DNA of 64,000 nt from Ruminiclostridium papyrosolvens DSM 2782 (GCF_029318685.1 NZ_CP119677.1:1915001-1979000), one strand, 5' to 3'; positions 27,689 through 36,059 are shown, numbered from the stretch's first letter. Translations and numbers: made by a program. The notes: generated by a model from the letters alone, not told the origin.

Positions 27689-27950
27689 TAAAAAATGGGA
27701 GCAGAGTGGAGACAGGTACGTATTGTATTTTCGCCCATTCTACGATGATGAAAAAGTAGCGGAATTATTTAAGGATGAAGATGGAGATTGGTGTTATTCT
27801 TCGCCAGTTACTGACTCAACAGAGGAATTTGTTTCTGACGGGAATCGCTGTTTGCATGATGTAAAAATTGAAGTAGAAGATGCAATATATAAACACTATG
27901 AGGATGAAAGAAATTACTATCAAGACATATTAGACAGATTTAGTGAATGA
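27681..27950 (+). CDS. Hypothetical acidic protein (89 aa)
   Basis: TTG start preceded by AAAGGAAGTG. Acidic, aromatic protein with no domain recognised. Its TGA stop forms the beginning of a 35-nt repeat that also carries the next gene's ribosome site. Confidence 0.55.
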   Translation: MGSKKWEQSGDRYVLYFRPFYDDEKVAELFKDEDGDWCYSSPVTDSTEEFVSDGNRCLHDVKIEVEDAIYKHYEDERNYYQDILDRFSE

Positions 27951-27982
27951 TAGGCCAGAGGCCGGAAAGTGAGGATTTTATG
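27948..27982 (+). repeat. Translation-start cassette A, copy 1
   Basis: A 35-nt block (stop codon TGA, GGCCAGAGGCCGG hairpin-like run, GAGG ribosome site, ATTTT, ATG) repeated at 30308-30342 with one mismatch (T versus G at position 23 of the block). Looser forms occur near 31565-31591 and 37855-37878. Confidence 0.8.
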
Positions 27983-28207
27983 AGAGTAAATGACACCGCA
28001 AAAATAAAAACTGGGCCTTGTGCAGGTATTGAAGGTCTTGTTACAGGAGCTGATTTTCAATTATACAGGGTTACAATGAGACTTTCAGATGGAACATATA
28101 TAGAGACTAATTGGGAAAACGTCCAGCAAAAAAGTGAGGACACTGATACAGGTGAATCCTTGTGTAGAATTTGCGGGAAACCAGTGAGTCAATGTGACCG
28201 AGGATAA
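27980..28207 (+). CDS. Small SH3-like or KOW-like protein with zinc knuckle (75 aa)
   Basis: VNDTAKIKTGPCAGIEGLVT resembles the KOW-type beta-barrel opening. It ends with CRICGKPVSQC, a treble-clef zinc knuckle. Start behind repeat cassette A. Unknown function. Confidence 0.6.
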   Translation: MRVNDTAKIKTGPCAGIEGLVTGADFQLYRVTMRLSDGTYIETNWENVQQKSEDTDTGESLCRICGKPVSQCDRG

Positions 28208-28229
28208 AGAGAGGGAGTGAGGACGTTGA
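28208..28229 (+). repeat. Translation-start cassette B, copy 1
   Basis: A 22-nt block with GAGGGAGTGAGGACG followed by the TTG start codon, identical over all 22 bases to 30958-30979 before the MazG-like gene. Confidence 0.8.
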
Positions 28230-29173
28230 ACAAAAGTAAAATTGAGTGGTGCGACAGCACTTGGAACCCGGTAACGGGGTGTCTGCATGGTTGTGATTAC
28301 TGCTATGCTAAAAGAATAGCTGAAAGATTTGGGCAAGTGCCTTGTGAAAACGGCAATTGTAACATAAGCGGTGATTGCGAGATTGAACCATCGTTTAACT
28401 GCAAAAGATATTTACAATATGAAAAAATTCATGATTTAGAAGTAGCTATTAGAAATTTTAAGAAAAGGACACAACATGGGAAAGGGATAATACAAGCTTA
28501 CCCTTATGGCTTTGACCCAACCTTCCACAAATACCGCCTCCTAGAACCATCCCAAAAGACCAAACCTCAAAACATTTTTGTTGTTAGCATGGGCGACCTG
28601 TTCGGGGATTGGGTGCCGGATTCATGGATAGACGAAGTATTTCAGGCTTCCTTTAATGCAGACCACCACAGGTATTTGTTTTTAACCAAAAACCCAAGTA
28701 GATATAAAAGGTCAGTACAACACTATGAAAGTGAATACAATCCATATGAGACTGAAAATTGGGATAATATCTGGTTTGGAACGACTATAAATAGCCAAAA
28801 GGATGAAAGAAGAGTTGTTGAGCTATTGAACTTTGATGAAGGACACAAATTTTTAAGCATTGAGCCTTTATTGGGTGAAATAGATTTGACTGATATTCCG
28901 GGGCTAAGTTATCCGGGCTGTACTACACATGATTCGCTTGAAGGAAAACTATACCACCTTGATGATGATGGAAAATGGACACCAGATAATAAAATTGAAT
29001 GGGTAATAGTCGGAGCAGAGACAGGGCCGGGAGCAAAGCCGCCGGAACCAGAGTGGGTGCAATCAATAATAGACCAGTGCCGGGATGCCGGGATACCATT
29101 ATTTTTAAAAAATAATCTTAACTGGCCCATGAAAATACAAGAATATCCATGGGAGAAGGAGAAAGCAAAATGA
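28226..29173 (+). CDS. DUF5131 (phage Gp37/Gp68) radical-SAM-like protein
   Basis: 315 aa opening with KIEWCDSTWNPVTGCLHGCD, then YCYAKRI: Cys19, Cys23 and Cys26 form a radical-SAM-type cluster. GAETGPGAKPPEPEWVQSI and DAGIPLFLKNN mark the conserved C-terminal part of the family. The family is widespread in phages and its reaction is unknown. TTG 28226 follows the repeat cassette. Overlaps the ASCH gene by ATGA, so the two are probably made together. Confidence 0.85.
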   Translation: MNKSKIEWCDSTWNPVTGCLHGCDYCYAKRIAERFGQVPCENGNCNISGDCEIEPSFNCKRYLQYEKIHDLEVAIRNFKKRTQHGKGIIQAYPYGFDPTFHKYRLLEPSQKTKPQNIFVVSMGDLFGDWVPDSWIDEVFQASFNADHHRYLFLTKNPSRYKRSVQHYESEYNPYETENWDNIWFGTTINSQKDERRVVELLNFDEGHKFLSIEPLLGEIDLTDIPGLSYPGCTTHDSLEGKLYHLDDDGKWTPDNKIEWVIVGAETGPGAKPPEPEWVQSIIDQCRDAGIPLFLKNNLNWPMKIQEYPWEKEKAK

Positions 29174-29655
29174 AAGCAATAACACTTTATGAACCTTGGG
29201 CAACACTGGTTGCTATGGGTGAAAAGAAAATTGAAACTAGGTCATGGGCTACAAGTTATAGAGGCCCATTAGCAATTCACGCAGCGGCTTCAATGCCGAA
29301 GTGGGTAAGAGAACTCTGTCCCAAGTTTGCGAAGATACTCAAAATAAAGGATTATAATGGCTCATGGCTTTACTATCTGGAACATGGAACTGGCCCTTTT
29401 GGGAAGGTAGTTGCGACTTGTGACCTAGTTGCTTGCCTACCTATTAGGACAAAAGACGAACTCAATGAAATGGCCTATGCAGACATGGGTGAAAATTGGT
29501 ATGTAATAGACGGCAATGAGTATCATTTTGGAGATTATACGCCAGGAAGGTATGCATGGATACTCAAAAACATTAAACCACTTCCCGAACCAATCCCGGC
29601 AAAAGGGATGCAAAGAATATGGAACTGGAATAATGAAAGGATGTGTAAAGGATGA
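29170..29655 (+). CDS. ASCH-domain protein
   Basis: 161 aa with the ASCH opening MKAITLYEPWATLVAMGEKK, IETRSWATSYRGPLAIHA, and PGRYAWILKNIKPLPEPIPA. ASCH proteins bind RNA or modified nucleosides, and some are amidohydrolases acting on N4-acetylcytidine. The overlap with the DUF5131 gene suggests a shared job. GAGAAGGAGA upstream. Confidence 0.85.
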   Translation: MKAITLYEPWATLVAMGEKKIETRSWATSYRGPLAIHAAASMPKWVRELCPKFAKILKIKDYNGSWLYYLEHGTGPFGKVVATCDLVACLPIRTKDELNEMAYADMGENWYVIDGNEYHFGDYTPGRYAWILKNIKPLPEPIPAKGMQRIWNWNNERMCKG

Positions 29656-29819
29656 AGAAACTGAAAATAGTCTTTAAGGATAAATCACAGATTACATACA
29701 CAATAAAGGATTATGGTCCGTGGGAACCGTACTTCGAGAGACATTTAAAATCAGATATGGAAAGTGCTATATTGCAGCAGTACCCGATAAAAAATAATGA
29801 AACAGTAGTGTTAGTTTGA
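29652..29819 (+). CDS. Small hypothetical protein (55 aa)
   Basis: Overlaps the ASCH stop by ATGA. Basic beta-type start (MKKLKIVFKDKSQITYTI) and no domain. Unknown function. Confidence 0.5.
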   Translation: MKKLKIVFKDKSQITYTIKDYGPWEPYFERHLKSDMESAILQQYPIKNNETVVLV

Positions 29820-29835
29820 AAGGAAGGTGTAAAGC

Positions 29836-30150
29836 ATGAGGAAAGCAAGATGGAAAGCGTTTGCAATGGATGATATGAATACCGTAGCAGCTAGGACTAT
29901 GCATGAGGCGGTTGAATGGTATTGTAATGAGTTTGGAATTGACAAAGAAGATACATATCCTTATGAAGTTGATATGAAAAGCCAGTACATGGAGTACCCG
30001 ATAAGCGAGATACCATCTAACCGCAAGAGAAGGGCAACATGCAACGGAGAAGGTGGACCATGTGTTGAAATTCCACTTAAAAAAGCTCTGAAATATCAGT
30101 TAAGGCTACATAAGTATAAAGAACCGTTTATATTGTGTGTTAGTCCGTAG
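29836..30150 (+). CDS. Hypothetical protein (104 aa)
   Basis: Starts RKARWKAFAMDDMNTVAART and contains VEWYCNEFGI. No domain recognised. AAGGAAGG upstream. Related small proteins are common in Firmicutes phages. Confidence 0.6.
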   Translation: MRKARWKAFAMDDMNTVAARTMHEAVEWYCNEFGIDKEDTYPYEVDMKSQYMEYPISEIPSNRKRRATCNGEGGPCVEIPLKKALKYQLRLHKYKEPFILCVSP

Positions 30151-30193
30151 TTCAGCAAATAGAGGAAGTGCGAACCAAGAAAGGGTGAAAGAA

Positions 30194-30310
30194 ATGGTTT
30201 GTCCAAAATGTAGCAGCCCCGTGATTGAAACAGATGCAGATGAAGATTATGAGGGTAGAGAAATCAAACGGTATGAATGTATAGAATGTGATTGGTACAC
30301 ATGGGAGTGA
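30194..30310 (+). CDS. Zinc-ribbon mini-protein (38 aa)
   Basis: Two CxxC pairs (CPKC and CIEC) in a minimal zinc ribbon. AAGGGTGAAAG lies upstream. Its stop codon begins cassette A copy 2. Confidence 0.5.
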   Translation: MVCPKCSSPVIETDADEDYEGREIKRYECIECDWYTWE

Positions 30311-30342
30311 TAGGCCAGAGGCCGGAAAGGGAGGATTTTATG
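30308..30342 (+). repeat. Translation-start cassette A, copy 2
   Basis: Second copy of the 35-nt stop-hairpin-ribosome site-ATG block, differing from 27948-27982 at one base. Confidence 0.8.
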
Positions 30343-30663
30343 GGTAAAGAAATAGAGGCACAACAAGAAAATGTTAAAAACTTATTAAATCTAGTACAGG
30401 AAAATCCAGAATTAAGAATACTACCGCTAGTAGACACCGAATGTGTAGTGAGTGATGATTACGGTTCATGGGTTGCAAGATGGGACACAACTGAGATTGA
30501 TTTTGTTTTTGTAAAGGACGAAAGAATGTACCGAAAATCGGCTGATTTTGAAGATTTGGTAGACGAAGCAATGCATGATTTTGATTTCTCCGATGAAAAG
30601 GCTAGAAAAATTGTTGACGGTTACGAATGGGAGAAAGTAATACTTGTAAACATTGTGCCATAG
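30340..30663 (+). CDS. Hypothetical acidic protein (107 aa)
   Basis: Starts at the ATG of cassette A with GGAGG 6 nt upstream. Acidic, with VDTECVVSDDYGSWVARWD. No known domain. Confidence 0.55.
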   Translation: MGKEIEAQQENVKNLLNLVQENPELRILPLVDTECVVSDDYGSWVARWDTTEIDFVFVKDERMYRKSADFEDLVDEAMHDFDFSDEKARKIVDGYEWEKVILVNIVP

Positions 30664-30674
30664 AAAGGGTGATT

Positions 30675-30983
30675 ATGATGAAAAATAACAATAAATTTGA
30701 TAGACATAAACAATTGTGCGAAGAACTGAACGAAGTCTACAAGGCTAAAAACATAGCCTACGGGGACAGCTTCGGGAAGACGTTTCAGGAACTTGGAGTT
30801 ATCTCGGCTGTAACCCGTATGTACGATAAATTCAACAGAATTAAGGCACTTTCTACCGGGGCAGAAAATAAGGTCATGGATGAAAGCCTGAAAGACACGT
30901 TTAAAGACATGGCAAATTACTGCCTTATGACGTTGATAGAGTTGGAAATACAGGAGCAGAGAGGGAGTGAGGACGTTGAGTAA
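30675..30983 (+). CDS. DUF1599-domain protein (102 aa)
   Basis: KNIAYGDSFGKTFQELGVIS and FNRIKALSTGAENKVMDESL match the DUF1599 nucleotide-associated domain. A role in nucleotide pools or modified nucleotides is suggested by family context. It overlaps the MazG-like gene, an all-alpha NTP hydrolase. Confidence 0.75.
   Translation: MMKNNNKFDRHKQLCEELNEVYKAKNIAYGDSFGKTFQELGVISAVTRMYDKFNRIKALSTGAENKVMDESLKDTFKDMANYCLMTLIELEIQEQRGSEDVE
30958..30979 (+). repeat. Translation-start cassette B, copy 2
   Basis: Identical 22-nt copy of 28208-28229, here supplying the ribosome site and TTG start of the MazG-like gene from inside the DUF1599 coding sequence. Confidence 0.8.
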
Positions 30984-31260
30984 AATGAATGAAATATTAA
31001 AAAAGGCAATAGAGACATGGGGCAAAGATGCACAACTAGACATGGTTATAGAGGAAATGTCAGAACTCACAAAAGAGATATGCAAGCACAAAAGAGGTAA
31101 GTCAAACAGGGCTGAAATAATCGAAGAAATAGCAGACGTTGAAATAATGATTGAACAACTTATAATTATGTTAGAAATTGATGAGGGCGAAATTGGACTT
31201 TTTAAAAGAGAAAAAATAAATCGGTTGGCTGACAGGCTTGGAATAGAAAGGACGGTGTAA
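30976..31260 (+). CDS. MazG-like nucleotide pyrophosphohydrolase
   Basis: 94 aa all-alpha protein with the MazG acidic motif EEMSELTKEI ... EEIADVEIM (E-x-x-E ... E-x-x-D). Hydrolyses NTPs or, in some phages, lowers (p)ppGpp effects. Starts at TTG within the end of the DUF1599 gene. Confidence 0.85.
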   Translation: MSKMNEILKKAIETWGKDAQLDMVIEEMSELTKEICKHKRGKSNRAEIIEEIADVEIMIEQLIIMLEIDEGEIGLFKREKINRLADRLGIERTV

Positions 31261-31263
31261 AGG

Positions 31264-31533
31264 ATGAAATTCTTTGATTTCATTGATTTTCCATATTACG
31301 CATTGATATGCGACGAAACAGAAGAACAGGCAATAAAATTCTACGAAGAACAGGTGTGTGACATAGAAGAAGGCAACGGACCACCTAAGGAACTTACACT
31401 TGAAGAAGCAAAAGAAAAGTTTCTTAGTTGTTGTACATCTGAGGCAGACAAGCAAAAAGTACTTGATGAATTTAATATGCTAATTAGTTTTAAAGAACCA
31501 ACATTATTACTGATTGATGGATGTTTGGTATAG
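31264..31533 (+). CDS. Hypothetical protein (89 aa)
   Basis: Begins MKFFDFIDFPYYALICDETE and includes LTLEEAKEKFLSC. Likely a small alpha-beta phage protein. AAAGG precedes ATG. Confidence 0.55.
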   Translation: MKFFDFIDFPYYALICDETEEQAIKFYEEQVCDIEEGNGPPKELTLEEAKEKFLSCCTSEADKQKVLDEFNMLISFKEPTLLLIDGCLV

Positions 31534-31588
31534 TTCAGCGAATGAATAAATGTATAGCCTAAAATGGCGGAAAGTTGAGGGAAATTTT

Positions 31589-31987
31589 ATGAAAAGAATT
31601 ATTACACTTTTAATGGTTGCAGTGATGATTATTGGGTTATTTGTATTGACAGGATGCACAGAGGCAGAAAGAGTGTCCCAAAATTTATCACAAGAAGCAG
31701 ACAATTTTAATGTAGTTAGGCAATTAACAGTTATAAATTGCATACAGGGTGATGTATTGTTTCAAATGACGGGGAAGATGTCTATAACATCCGATAATAC
31801 AGACCATCAACTTGAAGTAATTGTAGAAGATGAAAACGGGTTATATCAAAAGCATTTTATTGGGTTAAGTGATAATGTTACATATGTTGTTGAACAGAAA
31901 AACTTTAAAAATGTTGATAAATACAAGTATACCTTAAACTACAATCCTAAAATGTGGATTCCTGTTGGAGTTAAAAACATTGACTAA
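31589..31987 (+). CDS. Phage-encoded lipoprotein (132 aa)
   Basis: Signal peptide with lipobox LTGC (Cys23), then EAERVSQNLSQEADNFNVVR and a beta-sandwich-like body ending MWIPVGVKNID. This lipoprotein type is frequent in Firmicutes phages and prophages. Surface lipoproteins of other phages block superinfection, so a similar role is possible. Start behind a looser cassette A. Confidence 0.75.
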   Translation: MKRIITLLMVAVMIIGLFVLTGCTEAERVSQNLSQEADNFNVVRQLTVINCIQGDVLFQMTGKMSITSDNTDHQLEVIVEDENGLYQKHFIGLSDNVTYVVEQKNFKNVDKYKYTLNYNPKMWIPVGVKNID

Positions 31988-32031
31988 TACTTAAAAATAA
32001 GTCTATTACGCACCAACAGGAGGTGGGATTG

Positions 32032-32973
32032 ATGTTAACAGCAAAGCAATTATCACTAATTGATATAAAAAGTTACGACGTTGAATCAAAATCAATAGAA
32101 TTGATTAAATACTTTGAACCATTAGCTTTGCAGCATGATCCCAGAGGTTATTGTGTTGCAATGTCTTGGGGCAAGGATAGCATGGCTAACCTAAAATTAT
32201 TTATTAAAGCCGGAGTTAAATTTTTTATACAGTGGAATATTACAGGCATTGACCCTCCAGAGCTGATTTACTTTGGACGAAGGCAAGCTTATGAACTTGA
32301 ACTAAAAGGATATAAAGTTATACCCATACATCCAGAAAAGTCTATGATTCAAATGATTGTAGACCATTGTACTCCACCAACAGCATTAATGCGATATTGT
32401 TGTGATGAATTAAAAGAAAAACGTCCTGAGATAAATAAAAATTGCATACATTCCTTTGGAGTCAGATGGGATGAAAGTCCTTCAAGAAGCAACGGAAGAG
32501 AAGCGATGGAAGTAATATCGAAAAACAAGGAAAATATAAGATTATTCAATGACAATGGCGAAAACCGAAAGCAATTTGAGGTTTGCATGGCGAAGGGGGT
32601 TAAAGCTCTAAATCCTATAATTTCATGGACTACAGAACAGATTTGGGATTATCATAAAGCCGAAAGGATAACGTATTGCAAGTTATATGATTGTGGCTTT
32701 GATAGGTTAGGTTGTGTCGGCTGTCCGCTAGCAAATAAACCAAATAGAGAATTTGAATTTAAGATGTTCCCTGAGTTCAAAAAGTATTACATGTTGGCCT
32801 TTGAAAAAATGGTAGTTGAAAGAAAAAGGCGAAAAGTTGATGAAAAAAGGATTGCTAAAGGGAAAAAGCCTATGCCTTTTGATACTGCAAAGAATGTATG
32901 GAATTGGTGGATAGAAAGAAAATCATTACCGGCATTTAATCCAAATCAAATGTACTTAGAGCCGGATGATTAG
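32032..32973 (+). CDS. PAPS-reductase-like (PP-loop) protein
   Basis: 313 aa. The PP-loop variant AMSWGKDSMAN at residues 44-53 binds ATP. CKLYDCGFDRLGCVGCPLAN supplies cysteines typical of the 3'-phosphoadenylyl-sulfate reductase / DndC-like group. Phage members are linked to sulfur transfer or nucleic-acid modification, but the reaction is unknown here. ATG 32032 has AGGAGG 8 nt upstream. Confidence 0.82.
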   Translation: MLTAKQLSLIDIKSYDVESKSIELIKYFEPLALQHDPRGYCVAMSWGKDSMANLKLFIKAGVKFFIQWNITGIDPPELIYFGRRQAYELELKGYKVIPIHPEKSMIQMIVDHCTPPTALMRYCCDELKEKRPEINKNCIHSFGVRWDESPSRSNGREAMEVISKNKENIRLFNDNGENRKQFEVCMAKGVKALNPIISWTTEQIWDYHKAERITYCKLYDCGFDRLGCVGCPLANKPNREFEFKMFPEFKKYYMLAFEKMVVERKRRKVDEKRIAKGKKPMPFDTAKNVWNWWIERKSLPAFNPNQMYLEPDD

Positions 32974-33089
32974 TACGCATTATGAATAAATTATGTACTT
33001 ATTATCTGTAATGTGATATCATAAAAACGAACAAAACATTCAATTAGTGAATCAGATAGAACAAATTATGCATGTAAAAGAGGGAACCT

Positions 33090-34034
33090 ATGGCTAAAAA
33101 GTACTTAACTCCTGAAGAGCAGCAGGAAGTAATAAAAATGTACCAAACCACAAAATACTCTTATCAGCAGATAGCAGATAATTTCTATGTAAGCAAGGGA
33201 ACAATTATAAATGTTGTTAAAGGATATCCTTACAACTGCGATAAGCAAGCCGTATACAGTCGTCTACAACAGGAGGCAAAGGGCAACCTTGATGATTGTA
33301 TTACCAGAGAAATAAAAAAGGCTCAGGAGGCGAACAGAAGGGGAAGTATGACGGCGTATAGTCTACATCTTGAAAGGTTGAAAGAATTATACAAGTATCA
33401 GGTGCAAGATAATATATACGAACCAATTAAGCAGCGAAGGTTACAGTGTGAGCAGACAGCATGGCAAGGATTAGCCGATAGTAATTACATAGAGTTTGCA
33501 ACCAATGCTGATATGTGGGAGATACTGACTGAGATTATCGGGGATTCCCGGAAAAGTCCTTTTAAGATAATGATTCAGGATTCCAACGCCCGACACAAAA
33601 GCAAGTCTGTGAGGTATAGTAATCTAATACCGCATACGGTATTTAATTCACGAACAGTAGATTATACAAGGATTTCAGACGATAGTTGGCAATTAATATC
33701 AAGGGTATTGCCAGAGCATAAGCCGTTCCGTGGTAAACAATATGCAGGAGATAGGAGTTATTTCAATGCAATTTATAATTCAATCACCACCGGTTCATCT
33801 TGGAGGTTATCCGGGAAAAAATATAAACTCGACCCTGACAACCTGAGAAAAGCATTCATTCGATGGTATCAGGCAGGTATTTTTAAAGACCTCTTGGAGC
33901 TATGCAGTGTTTGCCGGAAATTACAGGCAATAGAACCCCAATTGATTGAGCTTGAAAGAATACGGCAGGAGAAAGGAACTGTACCAAGGATGAAGGATTT
34001 ACAGAGCAATAAAATAAGCCCCGGCGATTGCTAG
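33090..34034 (+). CDS. HTH protein fused to an IS5-OrfA-like domain
   Basis: 314 aa. N-terminal helix-turn-helix (TPEEQQEVIKMYQTTKYSYQ, then ADNFYVSKGTIINVVKG), a helical middle, and a C-terminal stretch (SWQLISRVLPEHKPFRGKQY, RSYFNAIYNSITTGSSWRLS, AFIRWYQAGIF) like the DUF4096 N-terminal domain of IS5-family transposases. The catalytic DDE part is missing. It may be a domesticated DNA-binding protein acting as a late regulator or small-terminase-like factor. AGAGGGAACC upstream. Confidence 0.6.
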   Translation: MAKKYLTPEEQQEVIKMYQTTKYSYQQIADNFYVSKGTIINVVKGYPYNCDKQAVYSRLQQEAKGNLDDCITREIKKAQEANRRGSMTAYSLHLERLKELYKYQVQDNIYEPIKQRRLQCEQTAWQGLADSNYIEFATNADMWEILTEIIGDSRKSPFKIMIQDSNARHKSKSVRYSNLIPHTVFNSRTVDYTRISDDSWQLISRVLPEHKPFRGKQYAGDRSYFNAIYNSITTGSSWRLSGKKYKLDPDNLRKAFIRWYQAGIFKDLLELCSVCRKLQAIEPQLIELERIRQEKGTVPRMKDLQSNKISPGDC

Positions 34035-34043
34035 GGCTTTTTC
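34016..34043 (+). terminator. Terminator of the early operon
   Basis: AAGCCC ... GGGCTT stem overlapping the stop codon of the HTH-IS5 gene, followed by TTTTCC. Ends the long rightward early unit before the leftward island. Confidence 0.7.
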
Positions 34044-34185
34044 CATTTTGATTATATTAAATTATTGCACAAGTGGTTAGTAATAAAATTTACATTCCAA
34101 ATTGATTATATTAACCATAACAATATTATACAATTTTTACATAAAAGTCAAGCCGGAATTAACCGCCCCGGCTCGGCTTATGGGG

Positions 34186-35433
34186 TTATATTGCTTTTGG
34201 TTCGTATTTATGTAATTGCCAATCATCGTCATATACGCCAACAAAATCGCTCCATTTGTTTTTGACGATTTTTTTCTGCTTTGCAGCTTCTCCGGTGAAC
34301 TTATCCGGAATTGGAAGACCATTTTCAACAGCTATCTGTTGCAACTTAACGCCAGTTTTAGTAGTTTTAATTACCTGATAAGCTTTGTATATGCTATTGT
34401 CAGCAGGACGGCACTTACACAGAATATCACCTACTACAAAAGGATTTTTGATTTCCTCTGTCTTTTCTTTGGCTTCTACAATTTCCACAATGGCAGCGTA
34501 AGGGTCAGTCAATACCATTCCGGCAGCTCCACCATAAAGAATTTTATAAGTTACATTAACAGGTCCACACGATACAACTTCACATTGCCTTCCTGAATTT
34601 CTGATACTGACTATAAACCCCGGCTTTATATTTGCCCGACTGAATTGAATTCCGCCCAAGTCAGATAAAGCCTTTTCAAAAAATTCTAGTTTGTCGTGCT
34701 CCCATTCGTATTTTTCAAGTCTTTCAGAGATGCGTTGTTCAATATAGTCAGGCGTCAACGGTTCCCCAGAACGTTTTTTTAAGATTTCTCCTTGTTGAAC
34801 TTTATACAGTGCATTTTCGTATTTTGCAATGTTTTCTTGATGAAATTTAAGGGTTTTATTGCACTCTTTTATTTTATTATCAAGATATACCTTGTCATTC
34901 AATTTTGCATTATTTGCGGTCGTTCTGGCTGTTGCTGCTCTATCCTGATAATATTCAGACTTTTTATATTCTTCAAAACCTCTTTCATATCGTGCAATAA
35001 CTTTGTTTCTGTGTCTGGCGAACGCCTGACTTCCTGCATGACCGGCAATTATCGGCTGAGTTAACCACGACCAATCTTTACGGTATTTATTAAAGTCAGC
35101 CTGTAAGGTTACGGCTCTTTTTTCTGCATTCTCAGAATATTGTTCGTATCTTTCGGCCCTTGATTCAGCTCTCTCAGATTTACGTTCAAGTTCTTCAGCA
35201 TATGAAAGCCTTTCACCAATTGTTCCTGCATCTTCAAGACCTAATTTTTGAGCTGTTTGGATAGCCCAGTAATGATTGTTTATGCTTCGGCTTACCCATG
35301 CCCCGGCTGTACGTGACCATAAGAAGCTAGATTTTATTTCCCTTTTCTGCTGTTCTGATAAAGCCATATATTCGGTCTTGCCGAAATGAAGTTCAATTTT
35401 CTGTGTTTCCTTGTTTAATAAATATTTACCCAT
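34186..35433 (-). CDS. DUF3560-domain protein (415 aa)
   Basis: N-terminal DUF3560-type region (GKTEYMALSEQQKREIKSSF, LWSRTAGAWVSRSINNHYWA), long coiled coils rich in E, K and R (about 75-215), and a beta-rich C-terminal part (PGFIVSIRNSGRQCEVVSCG). Found on plasmids and phages; function not established. Start at 35433 has GAAAGGGG 9 nt upstream; the frame runs 30 codons further up without better signals. Largest gene of the leftward island. Confidence 0.75.
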   Translation of the reverse strand: MGKYLLNKETQKIELHFGKTEYMALSEQQKREIKSSFLWSRTAGAWVSRSINNHYWAIQTAQKLGLEDAGTIGERLSYAEELERKSERAESRAERYEQYSENAEKRAVTLQADFNKYRKDWSWLTQPIIAGHAGSQAFARHRNKVIARYERGFEEYKKSEYYQDRAATARTTANNAKLNDKVYLDNKIKECNKTLKFHQENIAKYENALYKVQQGEILKKRSGEPLTPDYIEQRISERLEKYEWEHDKLEFFEKALSDLGGIQFSRANIKPGFIVSIRNSGRQCEVVSCGPVNVTYKILYGGAAGMVLTDPYAAIVEIVEAKEKTEEIKNPFVVGDILCKCRPADNSIYKAYQVIKTTKTGVKLQQIAVENGLPIPDKFTGEAAKQKKIVKNKWSDFVGVYDDDWQLHKYEPKAI

Positions 35434-35559
35434 GATATTACATTCCCCTTTCGAATTTACCGGGAATGTGCTAAAATTATAGTTGCACATTCCCATTGTG
35501 GTTGTGTGTTCGTGGTACCTCATTACAAAGCTTTGGTCGGTTGTGTAATGGGGTATTTG

Positions 35560-35724
35560 CTATTTGCTCATACTTTCGATTTTTACACACTGTTGCATGT
35601 TGTCAACTACTGTACCTATATTAAAATACTGATTCAAAAAATATTGGTTTGCATCATCGACAGTTCCGTTAAAGCTAGTTGTAATTGTATCGCCGTTTGA
35701 ATAGATACATTTTACAGTAATCAT
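35560..35724 (-). CDS. Small hypothetical protein (54 aa)
   Basis: MITVKCIYSNGDTITTSFNG then a helical end. GAAAGGTGG precedes its ATG. Its start region overlaps another short frame (35675-35818). Similar mini-proteins occur in Firmicutes phages. Confidence 0.55.
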   Translation of the reverse strand: MITVKCIYSNGDTITTSFNGTVDDANQYFLNQYFNIGTVVDNMQQCVKIESMSK

Positions 35725-35818
35725 ATTTAACCCACCTTTCGATTAAATTTGCCTGCAGCGTTTGGACTGCATACCTTACGGTATCGGCATTAACCGGATT
35801 TCTCCGGCCCATCTGCAT
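35675..35818 (-). CDS. Possible overlapping small protein (47 aa)
   Basis: Starts in a TAATG overlap with the stop of the 76-aa gene upstream. Basic, with a helix (ADTVRYAVQTLQANLIERW). It overlaps the next gene by 50 nt in another frame, so only one of the two may be translated well. Confidence 0.35.
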   Translation of the reverse strand: MQMGRRNPVNADTVRYAVQTLQANLIERWVKYDYCKMYLFKRRYNYN

Positions 35819-36048
35819 TAAATCAAAAAATCCAATGTCAGTATACGAATAAGCTTCGCTCGCTCTCTTTGTTTCTGCTCATATTCAGTGTTTATATCAG
35901 AGCCAGAAGTATATCTTATTTGGTTTGCCTGTTTAATGTGTGCATCTGCAAGATGTTCTAATGCCTGCCTAATTGTATCAAGTTCAGCGTTTGTAAAATG
36001 CTTTGCTATTTCAATACCTCTCTCGGATTTTAAATAATTGTTATCCAT
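35818..36048 (-). CDS. Small helical protein (76 aa)
   Basis: Charged helical protein (ELDTIRQALEHLADAHIKQA) with AGGAGG 7 nt before its ATG. Part of the leftward island. Unknown function. Confidence 0.6.
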   Translation of the reverse strand: MDNNYLKSERGIEIAKHFTNAELDTIRQALEHLADAHIKQANQIRYTSGSDINTEYEQKQRERAKLIRILTLDFLI

Positions 36049-36059
36049 TCCAACACCTC

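Noticed and set aside
30621-31283. 220-codon minus-strand frame opposite the DUF1599 and MazG-like genes
   Set aside because: Hydrophobic, low-complexity translation typical of the antisense of charged helical genes; the plus-strand genes have clear domains and overlaps.
33090-34034. An active IS5-family insertion sequence
   Set aside because: No DDE catalytic domain, no terminal inverted repeats and no target duplication were seen around it.
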